Positions 1-7,182 of a stretch of DNA of 36,102 nt are shown here, in pieces. The notes below the pieces were generated by a model. The model was given only the letters and a program-made list of their open reading frames with translations, did not search any database and was not told where the DNA came from. Position numbers and translations under genes: made by a program. This DNA is from Roseobacter sp. (GTDB taxonomy: Bacteria; Pseudomonadota; Alphaproteobacteria; Rhodobacterales; Rhodobacteraceae). The stretch's first letter is position 1; each line of letters starts with the position of its first letter. The stretch spans positions 1 through 36,102 of the forward strand of contig JAGXHA010000114.1 of the NCBI GenBank assembly GCA_024636475.1, given 5' to 3'.

Positions 1-180
1 ATGCTGAGGGATGGCATTTGGTAAAGAGGGCCCAGAGCATGCGTAATTGGGCTGCCCTTTGTTGTGAGGTCGAGCTCCCGATAAGATCACAGGATGACTG
101 TGAACAAGGGAGATGAGAAATGGAATATTTTGCCGGAATAGACGTATCGCTGCGATCCTGTGCGTTTTGCATTGTTGAGG
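1..180 (+). mobile_element. IS110-type element, 5' end only
   Basis: An ATG at 120 opens MEYFAGIDVSLRSCAFCIVE, the typical N-terminus of IS110-family DEDD transposases, whose first catalytic Asp lies in the GIDVS motif. The match stops near 180 and the frame closes at 216-218, so about 90% of the transposase is missing. A spaced GGGAGATGAGAA ribosome site precedes the ATG. The 119 bases upstream would be the non-coding end of the element, which in IS110 elements can encode the bridge RNA. A hairpin-capable segment lies at 29-60 (GGGCCCA ... TGGGCTGCCC). The outer boundary of the element is outside the window. The family call rests on the short N-terminal motif only. Confidence 0.6.
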
Positions 181-218
181 GAAGCGAAGAACGTACAGCA
201 TCACCGCCAGGCGGATGA
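120..218 (+). pseudogene. IS110-family transposase, N-terminal fragment
   Basis: This is a 32-codon reading frame. About the first 20 residues look like the RuvC-like start of IS110 transposases; the last dozen (GSEERTASPPGG) do not fit the family and come from the DNA fused at about 180. The fragment lacks the remaining DEDD acidic residues and the C-terminal serine domain, so it cannot be active. The join lies inside another transposase gene on the opposite strand, which makes this a deletion or rearrangement scar between two insertion sequences rather than a clean insertion. Confidence 0.6.
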
Positions 219-307
219 TCTCTGGGCTCGTCTTGAAGTAGCGAAAAGGGGAGTGTTTTGTCATCCCGCGAGAGAGTGTTGGAAAAAACCGAAAGCGTAC
301 CACTGCC
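188..307 (-). pseudogene. IS6-family transposase, N-terminal fragment with outer end
   Basis: Reading leftward from ATG at 264, the frame gives MTKHSPFRYFKTSPEIIRL then AVMLYV. This resembles the start of IS6/IS26-type DDE transposases, where a FKTSPEIIRLAVMLYVRFP-like segment precedes the helix-turn-helix. Similarity ends near 188, where the sequence joins the IS110 fragment. A GGCAGTG-type sequence at 301-307 (CACTGCC on the plus strand) resembles the GGCACTG start of IS6-family terminal repeats and probably marks the outer edge. Only about 25 of some 240 residues remain. Confidence 0.5.
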
Positions 308-390
308 AAAGCAATGAATAGAACAACCAGCAGCGAAACTACCATCCGCCTATGCGCTACCATCCACTCGGCCAAACCACTATACCGCAT
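308..390 (-). pseudogene. Probable RND/MMPL transporter, first 28 codons only
   Basis: Leftward from ATG at 390 the frame reads MRYSGLAEWMVAHRR followed by MVVSLLVVLFIAL. This is a short amphipathic start, an HRR turn and then a hydrophobic helix, as at the N-terminus of MMPL/RND-type exporters. A GGAG sits about 10 bases upstream of the ATG. The frame runs into the putative IS6 terminal repeat at 307, so the gene appears to have been cut by that insertion. The family assignment is tentative because 28 residues are little to go on. Confidence 0.35.
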
Positions 391-662
391 GTTGCTGACA
401 CTCCAAAAACCTTTTCTCACCAGACTTTACGCGAGAACGGGTCTGTGAGGAATAGATTTACGTTGAAGATCACCTGCCTCTGGCCACGCCATTGAAGTGG
501 CTGCCTGCGGACAAAACTCATACGTTTCTGTCACTCGCGAAAACCACCGTTTTTGGAACGGCCATAATCACGGTCGGACAGATGCTATTTTCTCAAAAGC
601 AGTCATCTGACCGACCAAGGTCAAGGCCCCCATCGTCCGCAGAACCTACGACCTTCCCCAGA
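391..662. other. Intergenic DNA, no gene seen
   Basis: I see no convincing coding sequence, RNA gene or repeat between the transporter remnant and the end of pepF. Reading frames here are short and resemble no family I recognise. Confidence 0.5.
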
Positions 663-2483
663 CTACTCCTCCATCGCCTCCAACTCATCGATGAAGCCCG
701 AGATCATCGACAACCCTTTGTCCCAGAACGCAGGGTCCGAGGCGTCCAGACCGAAGGGGGCCAGCAGCTCCTTGTGGTGCTTTGATCCTCCAGCCTTGAG
801 CATATCGAAGTACTTGTCCTCAAACCCCGGTTTGCCTTCGGCGTAGACGGCATAAAGTGCGTTTACCAGACCGTCGCCAAAGGCGTAGGCGTAGACGTAG
901 AAGGGCGAGTGGACAAAATGCGGGATATAGGTCCAGAAGGTTTCGTAGCCGTCCATGTACTCGAATGCGGGTCCAAGGCTTTCGGCTTGGACGCTCATCC
1001 ACAGGGCGTTGATATCGTCCGGGGTCAGTTCACCGCCGCGGCGGGCATCGTGAAGTTTGCATTCAAAGTCATAAAACGCGATCTGGCGGACGACGGTGTT
1101 GATCATGTCCTCGACCTTGCCAGCCAGCAAAATCTTGCGCTCTGATTTGGTTTTGGCACCATCCAGCATTTTACGGAAGGTCAGCATCTCGCCAAAGACC
1201 GATGCGGTTTCTGCCAAGGTCAACGGGGTCGAGGATAGCATTTCGCCTTGGCCTGCGGCCAGAACCTGATGCACGCCGTGGCCCAGTTCATGCGCCAAGG
1301 TCATCACATCACGTGGTTTGCCCAGATAGTTCAGCATGACGTAAGGGTGCACATTCGTCACCGTCGGATGCGCAAAAGCACCGGGGGCCTTGCCGGGTTT
1401 CACTCCGGCATCAATCCAGCCGTCTTTGAAGAATGGCGCGGCAATTTCGGCCATGCGCGGGTCAAAGGCGCTGTAGGCGTCCATCACCATGCGCTCGGCA
1501 CGGTCCCAGCCGATCACCTTGGGATCCTCCATCGGCAGTGGCGCGTTGCGGTCCCAGACCTGCATCACATCCAGACCCAGCCATTTGCGCTTCAGCTCGT
1601 AATAGCGGTGGCTTAGCTTGGGGTAGGCGTTGACCACGGCATTGCGCAGCGCTTCGACCACTTCGGGTTCGACATCGTTGCTCAGATGACGGCCGGTTTG
1701 CGGGGTTGGCATGCCACGCCAGCGGTCGATAACCTCTTTTTCCTTAGCTTGGGTATTATGGATGCGCGCAAAGGTTTTGACATTGCTTTGAAAGACATCC
1801 GCCAATTCCCGTGCTGCGGCCTCGCGAAGGTCGCGCGAGGGGTCTGTCAGCAGGTTCAAGACGCCTTCGATGTTCAGCTGATCACCATCGATTTCAAATT
1901 CCAGACCCGCGATCGTCTCGTCGAACAGACGTTCCCATGCGTCGCCGACAACGCCGAGATCATGCAGGAATTTCTCCATCTCGTCGCTAAGCTGATAGTC
2001 CTTCATCGCGCGAACACGGTCGAACACCGGCTTGTAGCGCGCCAGATCGGCATTCTGCGCGAGCAGCTTGTCCAGATGATCATCTTCCAAGCGGTTCAGT
2101 TCCAGCGTGAAGAAGACCAACGGCGTCGTGAAGTTGGTGATTTTTTCCTGCGCATCGGACATGAACTTTGCCCGCGCCGAATCCGTGGTCAGCTGATAGT
2201 AGCGCAGACCCGCGTAAGACATGATCCGTCCGGCGATCTGGTTGATCTTTTCGTTGCGCAGCACGCAGTCCAGAAAACCCTTTGCATCAAGATCGGCAAG
2301 CTTGTCTTCATAATCTGCGGCGAAGCTGCGGCACGCCTCTTCCAGCCAGTCCAGATCGCGCTTCAGCTCGGGCGCATCTTCGGCTGTGTATAGGTCGTCT
2401 AGGTTCCATTCCGGCAGGTTGCCCCAGGGAGATGCCCCGGCACCAGCGTTTGAATCACGAACGGGAAATGGCAATTGAAACAT
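663..2483 (-). CDS. pepF: M3-family oligoendopeptidase F
   Basis: A 606-residue cytosolic zinc peptidase of the M3 (thimet/oligoendopeptidase) family, which cleaves short peptides. The zinc site is explicit: HELGH at residues 398-402 with the third ligand in the LAETASVFGE segment (Glu425). The length and the preceding PYVMLNYLGKPRDVMTLA segment fit the PepF/M3 'type 3' group, and there is no signal peptide. The ATG at 2483 has a well-spaced AAGGGG ribosome site, so the start is secure. The gene stands alone: transposon debris lies downstream and the DNA ligase gene ends 71 bases upstream on the same strand. The product call is firm; the natural substrate is unknown. Confidence 0.93.
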   Translation of the reverse strand: MFQLPFPVRDSNAGAGASPWGNLPEWNLDDLYTAEDAPELKRDLDWLEEACRSFAADYEDKLADLDAKGFLDCVLRNEKINQIAGRIMSYAGLRYYQLTTDSARAKFMSDAQEKITNFTTPLVFFTLELNRLEDDHLDKLLAQNADLARYKPVFDRVRAMKDYQLSDEMEKFLHDLGVVGDAWERLFDETIAGLEFEIDGDQLNIEGVLNLLTDPSRDLREAAARELADVFQSNVKTFARIHNTQAKEKEVIDRWRGMPTPQTGRHLSNDVEPEVVEALRNAVVNAYPKLSHRYYELKRKWLGLDVMQVWDRNAPLPMEDPKVIGWDRAERMVMDAYSAFDPRMAEIAAPFFKDGWIDAGVKPGKAPGAFAHPTVTNVHPYVMLNYLGKPRDVMTLAHELGHGVHQVLAAGQGEMLSSTPLTLAETASVFGEMLTFRKMLDGAKTKSERKILLAGKVEDMINTVVRQIAFYDFECKLHDARRGGELTPDDINALWMSVQAESLGPAFEYMDGYETFWTYIPHFVHSPFYVYAYAFGDGLVNALYAVYAEGKPGFEDKYFDMLKAGGSKHHKELLAPFGLDASDPAFWDKGLSMISGFIDELEAMEE

Positions 2484-2554
2484 GTAAGAACCCCTTTAAA
2501 CTCTGAACTACCTAAGGGGGACCACCCGCCAAGGCAAGTCGGTGGAGGCTGTCA

Positions 2555-4153
2555 TTAGCCGTAAATGCGCAATATCTCTTCAAGATCGGCAAGTGTATTG
2601 GCTTCTTGCAGTGGTTTGTCCTGTCGCCATCGCAGCATTCTTGGGAAACGCAAAGCGACTCCCGATTTGTGGCGGGCGCTGCGCTGGATGCCCTCAAAGG
2701 CGATTTCAAACACATGATGCGGCGTGACCTTGCGCACAGGACCAAAACGCTCAAGCGTATTTTTACGCACCCAAGCGGTGATCTGGCGGAATTCGGCATC
2801 TGTCAGGCCGCTGTAGGCTTTGGTGAACGGCACCAGATCGTTTCCGTTCCAGACCGCGAAAGTAAAGTCCGTAAACAAGTTGGCGCGGCGGCCTGACCCT
2901 GACTGTGCATAGATCATCACCGCGTCGATGGTCAGCGGGTCCAGCTTCCATTTCCACCAATCACCCTTCTTGCGGCCCCCCAGATACGGGCTTTGACTGC
3001 GCTTGAGCATGACGCCTTCTGCTTGGGCCTTGCGGGCTCCGGCTCGTAAGGCAGCCAGTTCGCCCCAATTCTCAAAGCCCAACTGGGGTGACAGGCGCAA
3101 AGGCGCATCCGCAGGCAGATCAGCACAGGCCTGCTCCAACAGATCACGCCGCGTGGCGAAGGGGGTGTCGCGCATATCCCGACCTTGCCATTCCAGCAGA
3201 CCATAGGCGTGCAGAATCACAGGGGCTTCGGCCAGCAGTTTTTTTGGCACCGTCTTGCGCCCAATGCGGGCCTGCAAGGCGTTAAAAGAGGAGGGTGTCG
3301 GTTGATCCGGAGGCCAGACGAGCAGTTCACCATCGAGCACCGTGCCATCAGGCAGATAATCCAGCGCACGGGCAAGCTCTGGAAAGCGGTCGGTCATCAG
3401 TTCTTCACCGCGGGACCAGACGAAATACTGAGCATCGCGCAAGATCAACTGGCCGCGAATGCCATCCCATTTCCATTCGGCGCGCCAATCGTCTGGATCA
3501 CCAAGATCTTGCGGCGTGTCTTCCAGCCCGTAGGCCAGATAGAAAGGGTAGGGGCGTGACGCATCGGCAGAGGCATCTTCGGCCTCGACCAGGGCGTGCC
3601 ATGTCGTGCCATCGGGGTGCCAGTTGCCCATCAGCCGGTGTGCCAATTCGGCCTCTGGTTTATCCGTCGCGCGGGCCAGCGCGCGTGTCATCAGTTTCTG
3701 GCTGACCCCGACGCGAAAGCCGCCTGTGATCAGTTTGTTGAAGATAAATCGCTCCGCCCCTCCAAGCTGATCCCACGCGTCCAGTACAAATGCTTTTCGC
3801 GTGCCCTCGTCCTTGGTGTAGACCGCGCGCAGGGAGGCGATCCAATCGGAAAGGGTTTGATCATTCTGCGTCGTGTTCGGGGGCAGCACGAGCGCGATGG
3901 TCTCGGCCAGATCACCCACGATCGAATAGCTCTCCTCGAACAGCCATAACGGGATGCCCGAGCGATCGGCGGCCCATTCGCGCAACCTGGTTGTGGTTAC
4001 CGCACGTTTGGGACGGCGCCCTGAAAAAAGTGCGATCGTCCACAGCCGATCCTCGTCGGGTGCGTCTTGGAAGTAGCTGGCCAATGCTGCAACCTTAACG
4101 TTGGTTTTTGTGCTTTGGTCGATGGTGTTGAACAGTTTTGCAAAACGCTTCAT
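2555..4153 (-). CDS. ATP-dependent DNA ligase (cisplatin damage response type)
   Basis: A 532-residue ATP-dependent DNA ligase. The nucleotidyl-transfer lysine is K228 in the motif I KWDG (228-231). DGELLVW (motif III region), GVMLKR (motif IV) and WWKWKLDP (motif V) follow in order, and then an OB-fold C-terminus. The N-terminal 200 residues match the DNA-binding domain of the bacterial ligases that are encoded next to a metallo-beta-lactamase exonuclease. The start at 4153 is chosen because it overlaps the exonuclease stop as ATGA, implying coupled translation. In related genomes a large helicase (Lhr type) and a phosphoesterase (PdeM) often join this cluster; neither is in this window. The role in repair of damaged DNA is inferred from the family. 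Confidence 0.9.
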   Translation of the reverse strand: MKRFAKLFNTIDQSTKTNVKVAALASYFQDAPDEDRLWTIALFSGRRPKRAVTTTRLREWAADRSGIPLWLFEESYSIVGDLAETIALVLPPNTTQNDQTLSDWIASLRAVYTKDEGTRKAFVLDAWDQLGGAERFIFNKLITGGFRVGVSQKLMTRALARATDKPEAELAHRLMGNWHPDGTTWHALVEAEDASADASRPYPFYLAYGLEDTPQDLGDPDDWRAEWKWDGIRGQLILRDAQYFVWSRGEELMTDRFPELARALDYLPDGTVLDGELLVWPPDQPTPSSFNALQARIGRKTVPKKLLAEAPVILHAYGLLEWQGRDMRDTPFATRRDLLEQACADLPADAPLRLSPQLGFENWGELAALRAGARKAQAEGVMLKRSQSPYLGGRKKGDWWKWKLDPLTIDAVMIYAQSGSGRRANLFTDFTFAVWNGNDLVPFTKAYSGLTDAEFRQITAWVRKNTLERFGPVRKVTPHHVFEIAFEGIQRSARHKSGVALRFPRMLRWRQDKPLQEANTLADLEEILRIYG

Positions 4154-5163
4154 TCGGTGGCGTCCTTGTCCAAACTCTCGCCTTCGAATTGGGTCGGGAC
4201 AACTTGGGCATTCCAACCGTTAAGCTTAAGGTATCGGCTGAAGACATCAGTGTAACCATGCGTCACATATATATTTTCTGCCTCGGTTTCTTTGATGGCC
4301 GATAGCAGTCCATCCCAATCAGCATGGTCAGAGATAATGAAGCCCCGGTCGCCTGCACGACGGCGGCGCACCCCACGAATGGCCATCCAGCCGCTCGCAA
4401 ATGCGGTTTCTTGTGGTCCGAATTTCTTGGCCCAGGCACTGCCCAAAGCAGAAGGTGGCGCCAGAACGATTGCGCCGGGATGGTCTTTTGGCTTCAGATC
4501 TGCGTTGGCGCATCGTGTGTCTGGCAGAACGATGCCTTGATCGCGCATGACCTGATTGGTGTTTTCCGTTGCAGTATGGGTCAGTATCGGGCCGATCTGC
4601 GGATCCAGCATGGTAAGCAGGCGTTGAGCTTTGCCCAAGGCATAAGCGCCCAAGAACGCGGTCTTGCCTGCGGCGGCACAGGCCGCCCACCAAGCGTTGA
4701 TTTCCGATGCGACCGATGCTTGGTCGGCCCAGCGAAAGACTGGCAGCCCAAAGGTGCTTTCGGTGATGAAATGATGGCATTTGATCGGGGTGAAAGGATC
4801 GGAAAATCCATCATTTGCGGTCTTGTAGTCGCCGGACGCCACCCAAACCTCGCCCGCGACCTCTACTCTGATCTGGGCCGATCCTGGCACGTGCCCCGCG
4901 GGATGAAACGATACATCGGCATCGCCAATACGCCGGGTTTCGCCATAAGCGATGCCTTGGGCTACGATGTTGCCTAGACGGTGGCGCATGACAGGCAAAG
5001 CACCGTGTGTCGCAAGATAACTTCCCATACCCCACCGGGCGTGATCAGAATGCCCATGGGTAATGAGGGCGCGGTCGACGCGGCGCCAGGGATCAATATA
5101 GAAATCCCCTGCAGCGCAGTAGATGCCATTTTCGGTAAAGCTAAGGACGGGTGGCTTGGTCAT
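4150..5163 (-). CDS. Ligase-associated DNA exonuclease (metallo-beta-lactamase fold)
   Basis: A 337-residue protein of the mRNA 3'-end processing factor-like/SNM1-type metallo-beta-lactamase superfamily. The metal motif HGHSDH is at residues 36-41 (H36, H38, D40, H41). A second histidine-bearing segment (FHPAGHVPGSAQ) and the C-terminal ISDHADWDGL and VTHGY segments are as expected for beta-CASP nucleases. It is the usual partner of the ligase encoded immediately downstream, with which it shares an ATGA overlap, and probably trims DNA ends before ligation (family inference). A longer GTG start at 5196 is possible, but MTKPPVLSF at 5163 begins where family members normally begin. Confidence 0.88.
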   Translation of the reverse strand: MTKPPVLSFTENGIYCAAGDFYIDPWRRVDRALITHGHSDHARWGMGSYLATHGALPVMRHRLGNIVAQGIAYGETRRIGDADVSFHPAGHVPGSAQIRVEVAGEVWVASGDYKTANDGFSDPFTPIKCHHFITESTFGLPVFRWADQASVASEINAWWAACAAAGKTAFLGAYALGKAQRLLTMLDPQIGPILTHTATENTNQVMRDQGIVLPDTRCANADLKPKDHPGAIVLAPPSALGSAWAKKFGPQETAFASGWMAIRGVRRRRAGDRGFIISDHADWDGLLSAIKETEAENIYVTHGYTDVFSRYLKLNGWNAQVVPTQFEGESLDKDATE

Positions 5164-5285
5164 GTCTCGAAGATAGCAGGCAGATCGGTTTTGCACAGGG
5201 CGATCGCGTCTGTCTGTGAGTTTCAGTTATATAATATATTTTTAATCAAAGGCTTAAAGCAAACACTTAAGCCAAACTCTGAGCT

Positions 5286-6233
5286 TTAATCTTTTGCATT
5301 TCCCAAAAAGAGTCGCGCAATATCATCCAGAGCGGCGTCGCGGATTGCAGGCGTCTCCATCAGAATTTCATGCTCGGCACCGTCAACGATTTGCAGATGA
5401 CCATTCTTCCAGTTTTCCATGCGGTCCTTGACACGGCCGACATGAACGATCCGCTCGTTTGCACCCAAAAGGGTCAGACACGGCAGACTGGGCGCTGCGC
5501 GTAAAGACAGATGCTTGGTTTCTGAAAGTGCTTCTCGCAGCCAGATAAAGCTGGGTCCACCCAGCGACAACTCAGGATGTGCCGCCAGCTGATCGCGCAT
5601 CATGTCAAACATCTGCTCATCATTGGTCAGCATGTTGTCTTCGAACGGCTCGGCTGTGACGTAAGCATCAAGCTTTGTGCCGGGCGGCAGGCGATACCCT
5701 TGCCCAATCTTTGGCATCAATTGCGACAGAATGGATGCAACAGGGCGCAGATGCGGCGAGATACGGATGCCCCACATCGGGGCGGTGAAAGCGACGGCCT
5801 GAACCGACAGCCCCTCCATCACGGCGCGCAGGCCGATTGATCCTCCCATGGAATGGGCCAGCAAGAAGAACGGGCGCGGCAGTTGCAAGCCTCGCGCAGC
5901 ACGCATCATTGCGGCAACATCTTTTTGGTAATCTGAGAATGTTTCGACATGGCCGACCAGCGGGTCTGGCAAAAGCCGATCCGCAAGGCCCTGACCGCGC
6001 CAGTCAATGGCCATCACAGCCAAACCGCGTCTCGCAAGTTCGGCTGCGGTGATACCATATTTTTCAACGTATTCCGTGCGTCCGGGGAAAAGAAGCACTG
6101 TGCCCTTTGCCCCTTCCACGGTCCAATGTGCCACCCGCAGTTTTTTACCATCGGAGGTTTCAATCCAATGGGCCAGACCAGTGTCCGGCCCCGGATGGAC
6201 ATCCGTAAAAAGTGGCGCGGGTGTCAGCGACAT
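5286..6233 (-). CDS. Alpha/beta hydrolase, lysophospholipase/monoacylglycerol lipase-like
   Basis: A 315-residue serine hydrolase resembling PldB-type lysophospholipases. The nucleophile is S128 in AHSMGG (126-131), the histidine is H288 in DGAEHEILME, and the acid is probably E260 in LLGANERIV, where many relatives carry Asp. The GRTEYVEKYG segment near residues 51-60 corresponds to the oxyanion-hole loop of this subgroup. No signal peptide is seen. The ATG lies at 6233 and overlaps the upstream SCP2 gene's TAA by one base (TAATG), so the two are likely co-translated. A role in lipid or phospholipid turnover is inferred. Confidence 0.88.
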   Translation of the reverse strand: MSLTPAPLFTDVHPGPDTGLAHWIETSDGKKLRVAHWTVEGAKGTVLLFPGRTEYVEKYGITAAELARRGLAVMAIDWRGQGLADRLLPDPLVGHVETFSDYQKDVAAMMRAARGLQLPRPFFLLAHSMGGSIGLRAVMEGLSVQAVAFTAPMWGIRISPHLRPVASILSQLMPKIGQGYRLPPGTKLDAYVTAEPFEDNMLTNDEQMFDMMRDQLAAHPELSLGGPSFIWLREALSETKHLSLRAAPSLPCLTLLGANERIVHVGRVKDRMENWKNGHLQIVDGAEHEILMETPAIRDAALDDIARLFLGNAKD

Positions 6234-6523
6234 TATGACAGAACTGACGCCAGTTTCATTGCCATACCCATATCGCCATCGATCTTGAGCTTGCCGCTCA
6301 TGAACGCACTTGTGGGATTGGTTTCACCTTCCAGGATGGATTGGAAGGTGTCCGCATCGGCAGACAATGTGACATCGGCAGGCTCGTCTGCTGCGCGCGC
6401 ACCTGCGGCGTCCATCATGACACAGCCTTCGCCTTCGATATCGAACTTGGCTGTGCCGTCAAAGTCAGCACCAGCCAGTTTTTCGTTCAGTACGGTTACC
6501 GCTTCGTTAAGAATATCGCTCAT
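6233..6523 (-). CDS. SCP2 sterol-binding domain protein
   Basis: A 96-residue stand-alone SCP2 (sterol carrier protein 2) domain. Segments such as AKFDIEGEGCVMMD, ADVTLSADADTFQSILEGETNPTS and FMSGKLKIDGDMGMAMKLA are the conserved core of the family, which binds lipids in a hydrophobic tunnel. The start is placed at MSDILNEAV (6523), since the longer frame adds 11 unrelated residues and overlaps the divergent gene's promoter region. Its last base is shared with the first base of the hydrolase start, which suggests that the lipid carrier and lipid hydrolase are made together. Confidence 0.88.
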   Translation of the reverse strand: MSDILNEAVTVLNEKLAGADFDGTAKFDIEGEGCVMMDAAGARAADEPADVTLSADADTFQSILEGETNPTSAFMSGKLKIDGDMGMAMKLASVLS

Positions 6524-6597
6524 TTCGGGCCCTTTTTTGGCAAATGGTGCCGACACGTCTGGAAATGTGGCGGCAGCCTGTTACATTCACTCTTGTT

Positions 6598-7164
6598 ATG
6601 GTCAATCACATCGTCAACCTCAAACATACCGTAGCGGCACTTGGTTTCTGGGTGTTGCTTGCGGGTGTGTCTTTTGCGCAGTCCGCATCGCCACAAGCTG
6701 AAAAGTTACTGGATAAGTTGCGCACGGCACCTGCGGAGGAGGCCGCCCGGATCGAACGTGACGTTCAGACGGTGTGGTCACGATCTGGGTCAGCTACGAT
6801 TGATTTGTTGATGAAGCGGGGTCGCGATGCGATGCGCGCAGGCGATACCAAGCTTGCGATCGAACACTACACTGCCTTGACCGATCACGCGCCAGAATTT
6901 GCCGAAGGCTATCATGCCCGCGCTCAGGCCTATTTCCGAGCCGAACTTTACGGGCCGGCGGTTGATGATCTGGAATCAACGTTGTCCTTCAACCCTCAGC
7001 AATATAATGCTATTTTTGGTCTGGGGGCGATTTTGCAGGAGTTCGGAAACCTGCGCGCCGCCGCTGAACTTTACCGCCGGGTTTTGGAGATTAACCCTCA
7101 CCATGAAAACGCGCAAAAGGCGCTGGACGGGCTTCGGCGCGACGGCATCGGGCGCACTCTTTAA
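6598..7164 (+). CDS. Secreted tetratricopeptide-repeat protein
   Basis: A 188-residue protein with a probable signal peptide (hydrophobic TVAALGFWVLLAGVSFAQ, cut after AQSA) and about three TPR units. The repeat signatures are MRAGDTKLAIEHYTALTDHAPEFAEGY, then YFRAELYGPAVDDLESTLSF, then FGNLRAAAELYRRVLEINPH. Such small periplasmic TPR proteins act as protein-interaction scaffolds; the partner is unknown. The start at 6598 gives the cleanest signal peptide; an in-frame ATG at 6544 lies upstream. It is divergent from the SCP2 gene and is followed 18 bases later by the helicase gene, so it probably begins the helicase-S4-fdxA transcription unit. Confidence 0.78.
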   Translation: MVNHIVNLKHTVAALGFWVLLAGVSFAQSASPQAEKLLDKLRTAPAEEAARIERDVQTVWSRSGSATIDLLMKRGRDAMRAGDTKLAIEHYTALTDHAPEFAEGYHARAQAYFRAELYGPAVDDLESTLSFNPQQYNAIFGLGAILQEFGNLRAAAELYRRVLEINPHHENAQKALDGLRRDGIGRTL

Positions 7165-7182
7165 GACGTCGGGAATATTCAG

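Noticed and set aside
492..785. A 97-codon forward frame upstream of and overlapping the pepF end
   Set aside because: No ribosome site or family signal, and its second half is antisense to pepF.
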